DNA of 64,000 nucleotides from Neobacillus niacini (GCF_023715785.1 NZ_JAMBOX010000005.1:124001-188000); one strand, 5' to 3'; shown: positions 46,909-55,404, counted from the first letter of the stretch. A program made the numbers and translations. Notes: generated by a model not told the origin, from the letters alone.

Positions 46909-47211
46909 CTATCCAAGCAAGTTATCGATAGAATAACGTGCAATGATTTTTTCTAAATCCTGATGCGGCCTTGCTATTACGACAGAGCTGTATACCTGAG
47001 TGCCCAACTTTTCAACTGCTTGGACACCGGTTTCTACCGCCGTTTTACATGCTCCTACATCGCCGCTGACAAGAACAGAGATGTAACCCGATGCCACGTT
47101 TTCGAAGCCAATCAACTCCACATCTGCTGCCTTACACATCGCATCTGCAGCCTCTAATACATAGACAATCCCAAATGTTTCAATTAACCCTAATGCTTCG
47201 TATCTATTCAT
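46909..47211 (-). CDS. BMC-H shell protein with divergent pore
   Basis: A 100-residue hexameric shell protein with the EALGLIETFGIVYVLEAADAM core and a distinct pore loop (ENVASGYISV) instead of GGGL. A small polar or aromatic pore may suit a different metabolite. The tail after ARPHQDLE is short. It follows the other early BMC-H gene by 18 bp. Confidence 0.92.
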   Translation of the reverse strand: MNRYEALGLIETFGIVYVLEAADAMCKAADVELIGFENVASGYISVLVSGDVGACKTAVETGVQAVEKLGTQVYSSVVIARPHQDLEKIIARYSIDNLLG

Positions 47212-47229
47212 TTAGGTAGTCTCCTTACC

Positions 47230-47526
47230 TTATTTATCGACGTCATATAATGAAACGATGTCACCAACACTCCTGATTGGGCGCGGCATTACATTGTGAG
47301 CCGTTAATTTACCAATTGCAGCAGCAGCGGCAGCCCCCGCTTCTACAGCTTCCCTGACTGCAGCCACATCCCCCTTTACCATGATGGTAACGAGCGTGGA
47401 GCCGACATTTTCATACGATACCAATTCAACATTAGCTGCCTTCAGCATTTTATCTGCCGCCTCAATTGCCGGCACCATACCAATTGTCTCGACAAGTCCT
47501 AATGCTTCTTCACCTTGATACCTCAT
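47230..47526 (-). CDS. BMC-H shell protein with GST pore
   Basis: A 98-residue hexameric shell protein (EALGLVETIGMVPAIEAADKM) with pore loop ENVGSTLV and an edge motif VMPRPIRS. It is distinct from both the tandem duplicates and the ASG-pore protein, so the shell has at least three facet types. The start follows GGGGGAGA. Confidence 0.92.
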   Translation of the reverse strand: MRYQGEEALGLVETIGMVPAIEAADKMLKAANVELVSYENVGSTLVTIMVKGDVAAVREAVEAGAAAAAAIGKLTAHNVMPRPIRSVGDIVSLYDVDK

Positions 47527-47547
47527 CGTATCTCCCCCAAAGGTTGA

Positions 47548-47814
47548 TCAATCTTTAATGTATTTATTAATGGTGTTTGCACCGTCTTCATGAGCATGGT
47601 AATAAATTCTTAAAAGGCCAGCCGCATCCATTTCAAATCTTGATTCTTCAATAAGTCCATTTGCTTCGGCCGTCATTAATGACGAAATTACATCTTTTCG
47701 ATTTAGGGCCCTGAACTTTCCGTATTCCCCTTTTAACGCTTCGATCACGTCTTCTGCACAAGCTTCATCGACTCGTGTAAAGTGTTTTAAAATAGCATAG
47801 TTAAGTGGGTTCAA
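47548..47814 (-). CDS. Small predicted winged-helix protein of the microcompartment operon
   Basis: An 88-residue protein that I do not recognise. Its start is a TTG at 47814 with a strong ribosome site (AAGGAGGAG). The pattern of helices (LNYAILKHFTRV, CAEDVIEALK, KDVISSLMTAEANGLIEE) and a beta-wing (SRFEMDAAGLLRIYYHAH) suggests a winged helix. It lies between the transporter and the first shell gene, so it may regulate or tune the operon. No family claim is made. Confidence 0.65.
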   Translation of the reverse strand: MNPLNYAILKHFTRVDEACAEDVIEALKGEYGKFRALNRKDVISSLMTAEANGLIEESRFEMDAAGLLRIYYHAHEDGANTINKYIKD

Positions 47815-47844
47815 GATTTATCTCCTCCTTGGCCAACCAAACAA

Positions 47845-48960
47845 TTAGCTGGCAATTTTTTGGTCATCCATTTGTTTCCCTTTTTTGAATAGGTCGAGAG
47901 GGTTCATGGCGATTAATAAGATACCAAATACCATTACTACCGCAGCAATCCAGGCAATAGGGGGAATGGACCATCCATCCATACCGAAAATAACACCAAG
48001 GACGATCCAGCAGCAGAATGGTCCCCAGAAGGAATATGTCCCATTACAAGCCATGCCAAGAGCGGCACCACACATACTGTTCCCTCGATACCAGCTCATA
48101 TAAGAAAGCCATGCACAAAAACCACCGATTGCAATCCAAATCATCGCTGGACCACTAGAAAATGCCTGAACAGCAAGATCAGCTGAAAGACCGATATCGC
48201 CAGCCAGTAACCCAAAAATTGGGATTAGAATTATTAAGTTTGATAGACCTGAAATGACTTGGCGAATTGTGATGCTGATTTCATAATCAATCATCGATGT
48301 GCCATAGCCGGCAACGCAGCCTTCAAAGCCCCAGCCCAGAGCCGCAATAAACGCGATACAGATTCCAAGGAACATCCCTTCTGGCGCATCGCCGCCAATG
48401 CTTGTGCTGCCAATCATGAAGCTGGCAATAACACAAATGGCAATCCCTAGCATCATTCTTTTGTTTAATTGCTGTTTGAACAGCAGTCTGCCTAGAATTG
48501 CGCCAATTGCCGGGCAAAGTGCCGTTATTGGAATAACGATGGAACCCGCCATTTGAAGTCCGACAACATAAGCAGTACTAGAGATCGGTCCGCCGACGAG
48601 TGCTGCTAAAATCATCACTTGACCAGGCTTGGTTTTAAGCGTTCTAAAGAAATCTCCCATTTTTCCTTTTACGCCGACATTAAGCAGTGCCCAGCCAGCG
48701 CTCGTGGTATCATTGACTGCACTGCCCAGAGCACCAAGCAAATAGGTGATCACAAAAGCAGATAAGACCGTTTTAGCCCCATACCAGTCAGCCCATACGC
48801 CCTTCGACATCCCCAATGTCAGGAATGCGGAATAGAAACCGTACATCAAGCCCGAGAATAAAGCGATTACAATTCCCTTTTTAAAAAATTGTGAGGCTAC
48901 CTTCTTCTTAGCAGCAACTGCTAGTGAATCAGAATAAGTTGATCCCGTCACAGCGTTCAT
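47845..48960 (-). CDS. DMT-superfamily transporter, probable choline uptake
   Basis: A 371-residue integral membrane protein with about ten predicted helices in a DMT-like (EamA) arrangement. It starts at ATG 48960 (eight bases after AAAGGAG); a longer frame to 49182 would add a basic, non-membrane stretch without a ribosome site. It is the first gene of the operon. LicB-type choline permeases belong to the DMT group, and the LicA-like kinase gene lies just upstream, so choline or a related amine is the likely substrate, but this is inferred from context. The C-terminus is Lys-rich and cytoplasmic. Confidence 0.8.
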   Translation of the reverse strand: MNAVTGSTYSDSLAVAAKKKVASQFFKKGIVIALFSGLMYGFYSAFLTLGMSKGVWADWYGAKTVLSAFVITYLLGALGSAVNDTTSAGWALLNVGVKGKMGDFFRTLKTKPGQVMILAALVGGPISSTAYVVGLQMAGSIVIPITALCPAIGAILGRLLFKQQLNKRMMLGIAICVIASFMIGSTSIGGDAPEGMFLGICIAFIAALGWGFEGCVAGYGTSMIDYEISITIRQVISGLSNLIILIPIFGLLAGDIGLSADLAVQAFSSGPAMIWIAIGGFCAWLSYMSWYRGNSMCGAALGMACNGTYSFWGPFCCWIVLGVIFGMDGWSIPPIAWIAAVVMVFGILLIAMNPLDLFKKGKQMDDQKIAS

Positions 48961-49023
48961 TCGCAAAACTCCTTTGTAAAATTTATTTTTACGATTTATG
49001 AATTGCATCTTTATCTTAATTGA

Positions 49024-49037
49024 TGGAAGCGGTTTAT
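49024..49037. promoter_or_regulatory. Weak candidate cre (CcpA) site
   Basis: TGGAAGCGGTTTAT matches the cre consensus TGWAARCGYTWNCW at about 11 of 14 positions. It lies 64 bp upstream of the transporter start. The match is poor enough to be chance. Confidence 0.25.
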
Positions 49038-49167
49038 CATGGTATCTAGGGAAGTTTTTACTGGATAATTTCCATCTGTATTTTTGATGGATTGTACAAT
49101 CGTTACTTATTTGCATGTAATTTACGTCCATAAATTCGCCACAAATCTTGTAAAATTTCCATAATAA

Positions 49168-49216
49168 AAGAGAATGTTCCATATGAAGGGGTTAAACCCT
49201 TATGAAACATTCTCTT
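49168..49216 (-). terminator. Long terminator hairpin after the LicA-like gene
   Basis: AGAGAATGTT with a CATA/GAAGGG arm pairs with CCCTTATG and AACATTCTCT (about 49168-49185 with 49199-49216), with single bulges. It separates the kinase gene from the microcompartment operon, so the two have different promoters. Confidence 0.75.
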
Positions 49217-49230
49217 TAATCGCAGTTTAT

Positions 49231-50145
49231 TTAATTTTTCACTATGCTGGAGATGGAATACTGAGATAAATGTTTGATTACTTCCATATTCTTACGGAAC
49301 CGTTCGTACCTAAAATAACAATAGTCAAGAAAGTCATCGCCATTGTAATGCCGGATGAGTGCCCAGACTGTCCATAGCAGATCCTGTGCCAGCATGAAGC
49401 CTTTTATTTTTACAATCTCTTCGTGTTGCGGATAATGTCCATAGTAGTCCACAAGAAAATCCTTTATCGGTTCTTTGCCTAGTTTAGATTCAAGAATATA
49501 GGCAGCAATATCCCATGCAGGGTCGTTCATACCAGAATATTCCCAGTCAATCAGAAATGCTTCATCCTTATCATTTATTAGTATATTCTCTGGTACTGGA
49601 TCATTATGGCATGGAAGAAAAATAGTTTGTTTTATATTTTGTTCAAAAAAACACAGCAGGTCTCTCTTCAGACTTTGATAATCATAGAAAAAGTCACCGT
49701 TAAGCTCTTTGACAATCTGCTCATATTTGGCTAGTTCAGTCTTCCAATCAAAGAAATTAGAAAAATGCGTTTCGCTCAAATGAGTTTTTTTCAACAAACT
49801 GGAGACAGCTGTTAAATTTTCTGACTTACTAGGATTACTAACTGCTACGTTTTGGCTGTTTTTTATATAGGCACTGATTTTAATCCCGCTGATTTCATCA
49901 AAATACACACATTGTGAATTTAGACCAAGTTCCGATGCAATTCTGTTGTTAACTTTTTCAATCCTTCGGTCTATCATCTGGTTCGTCATTCCGCCCGGCT
50001 GCCGGATTATATACTCTGATCCTTTTATATTCATAATGTAGTTATAATTGGTAAGTCCGCCAGCAAAACGGGATTTGTCATAGATAAGATCGTCGTCGTT
50101 AAAAATGCTCCGCAATTTGCTCTCTACCATATCTTCTATTTTCAT
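49231..50145 (-). CDS. LicA-like choline/ethanolamine kinase homologue
   Basis: A 304-residue aminoglycoside-phosphotransferase-fold kinase. The catalytic-loop motif PCHNDPVPENILI is near 180 and the metal-binding loop LIDWEYSGMNDPAWDIA near 197, the pattern of choline kinases (LicA). It probably makes phosphocholine from choline at the expense of ATP. It has its own terminator, and its promoter lies in the 250-bp gap facing the alcohol dehydrogenase gene. Its closeness to cutC suggests that choline can be diverted from, or assimilated beside, the lyase. Confidence 0.85.
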   Translation of the reverse strand: MKIEDMVESKLRSIFNDDDLIYDKSRFAGGLTNYNYIMNIKGSEYIIRQPGGMTNQMIDRRIEKVNNRIASELGLNSQCVYFDEISGIKISAYIKNSQNVAVSNPSKSENLTAVSSLLKKTHLSETHFSNFFDWKTELAKYEQIVKELNGDFFYDYQSLKRDLLCFFEQNIKQTIFLPCHNDPVPENILINDKDEAFLIDWEYSGMNDPAWDIAAYILESKLGKEPIKDFLVDYYGHYPQHEEIVKIKGFMLAQDLLWTVWALIRHYNGDDFLDYCYFRYERFRKNMEVIKHLSQYSISSIVKN

Positions 50146-50395
50146 ATATTATTCCACCAGTACACATTTAATTGTTTAGTAAAAGTATAGTTTCATTAAT
50201 ATGGGGGGTCAATAAACCTATGTGAATAAATTAGTAATATTACCTTTATAAATAGCGATTGTTCAAGAAAAAAGAATTAGTACCATTTTTATTATAAAAA
50301 TGCTCCGAGAGTACTATACTATCTGGCAAATCTTCAATCTTTGGGTTTTCGTTCCATGATATTGTTAACATGGATTATTGTTATAAAGCCGAAGA

Positions 50396-51550
50396 ATGGG
50401 GGTATCTACCATAGAAGATCAGTTTTTTCTTAAAACCAAAGTATATTTTAGCCGGGATTCGTTGAAATCTCTGAAACATGTTAAAGGGTCGAGGGCATTT
50501 ATTGTTTCCGATTCTATTATGGAATCACTCGGATACTTGCAGCAGGTTGTAGATTACTTGAATGATGCCGGAATCAGCTCCACCATTTTCACAGGGGTCC
50601 GCCCTGATCCAGATGTTTCGCTAATTGCTGAAGGACTGAAGCTTTACAGAGATTGCGGCGCCGATGTCCTTGTGGCCATCGGCGGCGGCTCAGCGATTGA
50701 TTCAGCGAAAGGAATCCTTTATTTCGCCTGGAAGTTTGGCGCTATAGAAGGGGCAGAAATCAAAAAACCGCTCTTTATTGCCATACCTTCCACTAGCGGC
50801 ACCGGTTCTGAAGTGACCGACTTTTCCGTCATTACCTCCAATGGCGAAAAGGTAGTTGTCATTGATGAGTTTATCGCACCAGACATGGCCATCCTTGATT
50901 CTACCTGTATCCAGCATGTTCCCCAGCGTGTAGTCGCAGATACAGGAATGGATGTTTTGGTTCACGCCATCGAGGCCTATGTTTCCACGAAGGCAACTGA
51001 TTTTACCGATGCCCTTGCAGAAAAGGCAATCAAACTGATTTTTGAAAATCTCGAAACACTCTACAAGGATCCGAAAAATGATATTGCCCGCGATCACGTC
51101 CTGAATGCTTCTTGTTTAGCGGGTATGGCATTCACCAATACCGGTCTTGGTATTAATCACAGCCTTGCCCATGCCTTTGGCGGCACTTTTCACATTTCCC
51201 ATGGCCGTTCGAATGCACTATTGCTCAATGCGGTGATTGAATACAATGCCGATTTACACGGAAGCTCGGGAGAATATGCCGCCAATCGCTATGCTAAACT
51301 TGCCACAGTCCTGCAGCTCCCAGCGAGAACGAAACGAGAGGGAAGCGTAAATTTCATGCAAGCAATCAAACGCTTGAAAAAATCCCTTGGAATCGAGGAT
51401 AAAATTAGAGACCTTGGCATTGATCAAACTGAATTTACAAATGCATTGGATCATATGATTGAATCAGCGCTGCTAGACCGCTGTACCCCGTCAAATCCAA
51501 GGGTGCCTGCTAACGAAGATTTAAAACATATTTTTAAAAAGTGTTATTAA
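50396..51550 (+). CDS. Iron-dependent alcohol dehydrogenase (EutG/CutO-like)
   Basis: A 384-residue group-III alcohol dehydrogenase, expected to reduce acetaldehyde to ethanol and regenerate NAD+. Family motifs are GGGSAIDSAKGI near 101, GTGSEVTDFSVI near 139 and the iron ligands in DTGMDVLVHAIEAY (Asp and His near 182-188) and NHSLAHAFGG..HISHG (His near 250-270). The start at 50396 has only a poor ribosome site. It is divergent from the operon but the product completes the ethanol branch. It ends at a bidirectional terminator shared with the regulator gene. Confidence 0.9.
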   Translation: MGVSTIEDQFFLKTKVYFSRDSLKSLKHVKGSRAFIVSDSIMESLGYLQQVVDYLNDAGISSTIFTGVRPDPDVSLIAEGLKLYRDCGADVLVAIGGGSAIDSAKGILYFAWKFGAIEGAEIKKPLFIAIPSTSGTGSEVTDFSVITSNGEKVVVIDEFIAPDMAILDSTCIQHVPQRVVADTGMDVLVHAIEAYVSTKATDFTDALAEKAIKLIFENLETLYKDPKNDIARDHVLNASCLAGMAFTNTGLGINHSLAHAFGGTFHISHGRSNALLLNAVIEYNADLHGSSGEYAANRYAKLATVLQLPARTKREGSVNFMQAIKRLKKSLGIEDKIRDLGIDQTEFTNALDHMIESALLDRCTPSNPRVPANEDLKHIFKKCY

Positions 51551-51590
51551 AAAAATTCCCCACTGTAGCCTTTACGGTGGGGAGTTTTTT
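51551..51590. terminator. Bidirectional terminator between ADH and response regulator
   Basis: TCCCCAC (51557-51563) pairs with GTGGGGA (51577-51583), with A- and T-runs on the two flanks. The ADH (plus) and the regulator (minus) converge here. Confidence 0.82.
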
Positions 51591-52392
51591 AACCGTTCAC
51601 CCTTGCCCCGAGAGAGGAATCATTTTGATTCAAAGCGTGGACGGATTTTCGATAGTTTTGCGGTGTCATATTCATCTTGGCACAGAAAACTCTATTAAAA
51701 TAGGACGGGTCCGAGAAGCCGCATTCAAGGGAAATCCGGTAAGCCTGATAATTGGTTGTTTCAAGCAGTCTGCAGGCATATTGTATTCTCAGTTGAATAA
51801 TATAATCAGTGAACGGAATCCCCATTTCTTTCTTGAAGACATGGCTAAAATACTTTGGATTCACAAATACCTTGTTGGCCACCGTTTCCAAGGTCAACTT
51901 TTCTCGAAAACTTGCACCAATATATTTAATCGCTTCTTCGATAAAATGAGAGTGTTCATGATCATTTATTTCCGTTTTACCTACTTCCGCCTTTTCATCG
52001 CTCTCCTCTTGTTCAATAACCGAAACCGTTTTCAACATTTTGCTCAGTACCTCTGTAAACGCAATCGGTTTTACCGGTTTTAACAGATATTCAAAAACTC
52101 GCAAACTAATGGCCTTCTGCGCGTAAGAAAAATTGGAATAAGCTGATAGAATGCTTATGCACGACTGAGGCAAGAATTTTCTAATTTCCTGAATTGCGCT
52201 AAGTCCATCGATATCAGGTATCATTAAATCCATAAAAATAATATTCGGCCGATACTGCTTGGCCATCCTGACAGCCTCGACTCCGCTGTCTGCAGTCAGC
52301 AGAATATCCTCGGGCTGAAGTCCATCACGAACAACCATTGTCAAGAACTCCCGTTCAAGCATTTCATCTTCTACAATCAAGACAACGTTCAT
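51589..52392 (-). CDS. Response regulator with AraC-type DNA-binding domain
   Basis: A 267-residue regulator. The receiver domain (1-120) has acidic residues VEDE, the phosphoacceptor Asp55 in IIFMDLMIPD and Lys107 in LLKPVKP. The C-terminal AraC/XylS domain (about 155-255) has two helix-turn-helix units with DPSYFNRVF. It lies one base after the histidine kinase, so the two form a system. It probably activates the microcompartment operon and perhaps the alcohol dehydrogenase gene when the substrate is sensed. Confidence 0.92.
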   Translation of the reverse strand: MNVVLIVEDEMLEREFLTMVVRDGLQPEDILLTADSGVEAVRMAKQYRPNIIFMDLMIPDIDGLSAIQEIRKFLPQSCISILSAYSNFSYAQKAISLRVFEYLLKPVKPIAFTEVLSKMLKTVSVIEQEESDEKAEVGKTEINDHEHSHFIEEAIKYIGASFREKLTLETVANKVFVNPKYFSHVFKKEMGIPFTDYIIQLRIQYACRLLETTNYQAYRISLECGFSDPSYFNRVFCAKMNMTPQNYRKSVHALNQNDSSLGARVNG

Positions 52393-52393
52393 T

Positions 52394-53596
52394 TTAGGAC
52401 CTCCCAGTTATTTGGGTGGGAATCTTGATGGCGACGGTACTTCCACTAAAATCAGATTTTACAATCTCTAAGCCATAACATTCTCCATAATTTTGTTTTA
52501 AGCGCTTATCAGTGCTTCGCAACCCCAGCCCCGACTTATTTTCAGACTGTTTGATTCTTTCAAGGACATCCCTTGGGAAACCGTTTCCATTATCTTCAAC
52601 AGTAATTATGACCCCCTCATCCGTTTCCTGGGCAATTATATTTATTTTTCCCCCATCACGTCTGGGCGTAATACCGTGAATAAGGGCGTTTTCAACAATT
52701 GATTGAATAACCATATTCGGGATTCTGTAAGCTTTAATGTTTTCAGGAACATCAATTGTGTACTCCAGCCGGTTTTTAAAGCGGGCTTTTTGGATATACA
52801 GATATTTCATAATGTTATCTATCTCAGAACCGATGGTGTGGAGCTGATCGTCCTGCTTCAAATTGTAACGCAGCAAGTCGGACAGGTAGTAAATCAATTC
52901 CTCTGTTTTATGAGAATGTTCAAAATAAGCAATACGGGCAATACAGTTCAAGGTATTAAACAAAAAATGCGGATTGACGACAAGCGACATGTTTTTCGCT
53001 TCTAGGTCAATAATCTTTTTCTCCAGCATTTCCTTTTCGATTGATAATCTGGCTACAGCGGAATCTGCATGATTTTTGGTGCTTTCAGTCAGGTCAATGG
53101 TTATGTTTTTGGCAATGTGACTGCATAACTGCTCATGTACCTTCATTTTATTTTCATCAACGGTTTTCAATGAGGCAATGGATTTGGCGATAAATTCCAA
53201 TTCCGTGTTTGTTTCTTCCCTTAGGGCCTGGACATCAATCATAAATTTTTGGTATTCGGTATCCTGTGAATAAGCCTTCATTCCGGAAACAAACCCTACC
53301 GTTTCGTCATGCTTTTTAATCGGTATAAAGATATTATGCAAGCCATAATGGCAGGTAAAATGGCCCTCCTCCCCCTTATCCGAGTTAAAGCGACTCTTGT
53401 AGTCGGGGCAAATCTTCTGACCGCCTTGCTTTTTGCAATATGTACAAAAATCCGGAGCTGGGATTAGCTCATGCATAACTTGGCCATCTGTATTGACCAA
53501 AACTAAAGGAATATCTGTCAGAGATAAGATTCCACTATAGCGGGCATATAAGCTCGTTGGACTCAATTCTTTTAGAGGGTTTTCATTTATATTCAT
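52394..53596 (-). CDS. PocR-domain sensor histidine kinase (LytS-type)
   Basis: A 400-residue cytoplasmic sensor kinase. The N-terminal PocR ligand-binding domain (about 5-150) carries four Cys (51, 54, 63, 82) in CTYCKKQGGQKIC and FTCHYGLHNI. A helical linker leads to a His_kinase module with VVNPHFLFNTLN (His210) and the HATPase ATP-binding loop (VEDNGNGFP, GLGLRS). No membrane helix is evident. PocR domains sense small metabolites such as diols; here the likely ligand is choline or a breakdown product. It is the first gene of the regulator pair. Confidence 0.9.
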   Translation of the reverse strand: MNINENPLKELSPTSLYARYSGILSLTDIPLVLVNTDGQVMHELIPAPDFCTYCKKQGGQKICPDYKSRFNSDKGEEGHFTCHYGLHNIFIPIKKHDETVGFVSGMKAYSQDTEYQKFMIDVQALREETNTELEFIAKSIASLKTVDENKMKVHEQLCSHIAKNITIDLTESTKNHADSAVARLSIEKEMLEKKIIDLEAKNMSLVVNPHFLFNTLNCIARIAYFEHSHKTEELIYYLSDLLRYNLKQDDQLHTIGSEIDNIMKYLYIQKARFKNRLEYTIDVPENIKAYRIPNMVIQSIVENALIHGITPRRDGGKINIIAQETDEGVIITVEDNGNGFPRDVLERIKQSENKSGLGLRSTDKRLKQNYGECYGLEIVKSDFSGSTVAIKIPTQITGRS

Positions 53597-54018
53597 CTTA
53601 TTAGTACACCTCCCGCTATGAAATGAATTATATATGGATGAAGGGAGTTTGCAATCTGCTCCTCCTCATGAGGATAACAATTCTATTATACTTACTACTT
53701 AACTGGATTTTTTGCTATAAAAAAGAATTTTTTGTGTAAATATTTTCTTCAAAAAGGAAAACGACCTGTCCAAATTTAATTCAAACAAAAATAAAAGAAG
53801 TTGTCTAACATAGAACAACCTCTTTTTTAACTAAGTAACTTTATATAACCAGCACTCCTTTTTATATATAATATGTGACAAATTAATGAACAAATAAGCA
53901 TAAAGTTGGTTTGATTGTTAATTATATTCCAGTAAGTACTTTTAATTATCTTTAGTATTTGCTATTATTAACATAAAGTTATTAATAATAACCAAGGAAC
54001 TATTTGAGGTGTTTATAT
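53597..54018. other. Intergenic region with an orphan hairpin
   Basis: A 422-bp AT-rich gap holding the kinase promoter (minus) and the HxlR promoter (plus). An AAAGAAGTTGT / ACAACCTCTTTT hairpin at about 53794-53827 could terminate in either direction, but no gene ends beside it. I see no other feature. Confidence 0.5.
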
Positions 54019-54330
54019 ATGGATACAGAAAATAAATTATGCAGTAAAGTTGAAGAGTGCTATCATATCATGGGAAAGAAATGGATGGGTTTGATTGTCC
54101 ATACTTTAATGGAGGAACCAAAAAGATTTAGTGAAATTCATACTTCTATACCAGACTTAAGTAAAAGAGTATTAAATGAACGGATGAAAGAGCTTGAGGA
54201 CAATGGAATTGTGTTAAGAAATGTCATTGCAGACCGTCCTGTACGGACCGAATATTCATTAACCAAAAAAGGGACTGAACTCGGGCGATCTCTTAAAGCT
54301 TTAGAAGAATGGGCAGATAAATGGCTTTAA
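54019..54330 (+). CDS. HxlR-family transcriptional regulator
   Basis: A 103-residue winged-helix regulator of the HxlR group. The signature runs from CYHIMGKKWMGLIVHTL near 13 through RFSEIHTSIPDLSKRVLNERM to YSLTKKG near 83. Some members are thiol-based quinone or aldehyde sensors (YodB-like); here Cys7 and Cys13 are the only candidate redox residues. The start is ATG 54019 after GAGGTG. It may control the nearby azoreductase or WrbA genes. Confidence 0.85.
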   Translation: MDTENKLCSKVEECYHIMGKKWMGLIVHTLMEEPKRFSEIHTSIPDLSKRVLNERMKELEDNGIVLRNVIADRPVRTEYSLTKKGTELGRSLKALEEWADKWL

Positions 54331-54357
54331 TGAACAGATAAATGGTATAAAAATTTA

Positions 54358-54398
54358 AAAACCTCTTCGTTTTTACTTTATGACGAGGAGGTTTTTTA
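54358..54398 (+). terminator. Terminator after the HxlR gene
   Basis: AAACCTCTTCG pairs with CGAGGAGGTTT and is followed by a T-run (about 54358-54398). Confidence 0.8.
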
Positions 54399-54417
54399 TT
54401 GTAAATAATACTTTTTG

Positions 54418-54630
54418 TTAATCACCATAGCTTTGAATCAAATTGGCGATATGAGCATAAGCCCCTCCAGCTAGTAAAGCGGAAGTCACCATTACTGCTT
54501 CTGCAAGCTCTTCATTTGTACATCCGAGCTTTATGGCATTTTTCGTATGAACATCTATACAATATGGACATTGAGTGGCATGAGCAACTGCTACTGCAAT
54601 AATCTCTTTAAATTTCCCACTTCTGTTTTA
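54418..54630 (-). pseudogene. 5'-truncated carboxymuconolactone decarboxylase/AhpD-like fragment
   Basis: The last 70 or so residues of a CMD/AhpD protein, ending at TAA 54418. The redox motif CPYCIDVHTKNA and the helices AEAVMVTSALLAGGAYAH are clear. No start or ribosome site precedes it; the frame instead merges with the azoreductase terminator. The missing first part must have been deleted. Confidence 0.8.
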
Positions 54631-54648
54631 GAACTAAATATAATAAAT

Positions 54649-54682
54649 AAAGGAACTTGGTATCCAAGCTCCTTTATTTTTA
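54649..54682 (-). terminator. Terminator after the azoreductase gene
   Basis: AAAGGAACTTGG pairs imperfectly with CCAAGCTCCTTT, flanked by A/T tracts (about 54649-54682). The A-rich upstream side gives the minus-strand U-tract. Confidence 0.75.
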
Positions 54683-54706
54683 GCTAATCTTGTTTATTTC
54701 ATTATA

Positions 54707-55339
54707 TTAAACAGCTATTAGTGATAATTTCTTTGCTGCTTCTTTTACTTTTTCTAGTCCTTCAGCAATAATAGTTTCAGCTTGAGCCGGCATTGCAGCA
54801 TGTCCCTCAATAATGACTTCGTCTACGATTTCCATACCGAATACGCCGCCTACCACGTTTTTAATATAATTTGCCGCCATTTCCATTGGTGCTGCTTCAG
54901 GTGTTGAGTAAACGCCGCCGCGTGCGCTTAGGATGATCGCTTTTTTGTGTGTCATTAATTGAACTGCTTGACCATTTTCATCGTATTTAAAAGTGAAACC
55001 AGCTTGGTATACGTAATCAATAAACGTTTGTAATGGTGCTGGGATGGTTAAATTCCATAATGGAAATGCGAATACAACTAAGTCTGCAGCTGTTAGAGCA
55101 TCCATTGCTTTTTGTTTTGCAGCAAGAAGACGTTTTTCTAAGTCAGTCAATTCTTCGCCTTTTTCAAGTTTGCCAAAAGCGTTAAATAAATCTTGGCCAA
55201 AGTAAGGCATATCTTCAGCGAAAACATCGAAAGTTGTGACCTTCACGCCTTCTAAGTTCTCCATAAAAGTTTCATACATTTTACTTGTTACAGCCTCCGA
55301 AGCTGGACGATTGTTTGCTTTAACTACTAAAACATTCAT
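54707..55339 (-). CDS. azoR: FMN-dependent NADH-azoreductase
   Basis: A 210-residue flavodoxin-fold enzyme that reduces azo dyes and quinones by two electrons with NADH. Family features are MNVLVVKANNRPASEAVTSK at the start, FPLWNLTIPAPLQTFID near 93-109 and ARGGVYSTPE near 145. The start is at ATG 55339 after a GGAGAA. A perfect palindrome (55405-55421) lies upstream and may be a regulator site. It probably serves in quinone or aldehyde stress. Confidence 0.9.
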   Translation of the reverse strand: MNVLVVKANNRPASEAVTSKMYETFMENLEGVKVTTFDVFAEDMPYFGQDLFNAFGKLEKGEELTDLEKRLLAAKQKAMDALTAADLVVFAFPLWNLTIPAPLQTFIDYVYQAGFTFKYDENGQAVQLMTHKKAIILSARGGVYSTPEAAPMEMAANYIKNVVGGVFGMEIVDEVIIEGHAAMPAQAETIIAEGLEKVKEAAKKLSLIAV

Positions 55340-55404
55340 ATATAATTCTCCTTTTTAGCTTATATTTCATTGTTTTTAAATAAAGTATCTTGAATTAACA
55401 ATAT

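Noticed and set aside
49024..49037. A firm cre (CcpA) site for the microcompartment operon.
   Set aside because: Only about 11 of 14 positions match, so it is kept as a weak candidate and not used as evidence of catabolite control.
48961..49182. The longer N-terminus of the transporter, from 49182.
   Set aside because: It adds 74 basic, non-membrane residues without a ribosome site, while ATG 48960 has a good AAAGGAG.
32933..50145. A cobalamin-dependent diol dehydratase or ethanolamine ammonia-lyase locus, suggested by EutT-, EutJ-, EutP-, EutQ-, PduS- and PduT-like genes.
   Set aside because: No B12-dependent lyase subunits are present; the signature enzyme is CutC with the glycyl and thiyl radical motifs.
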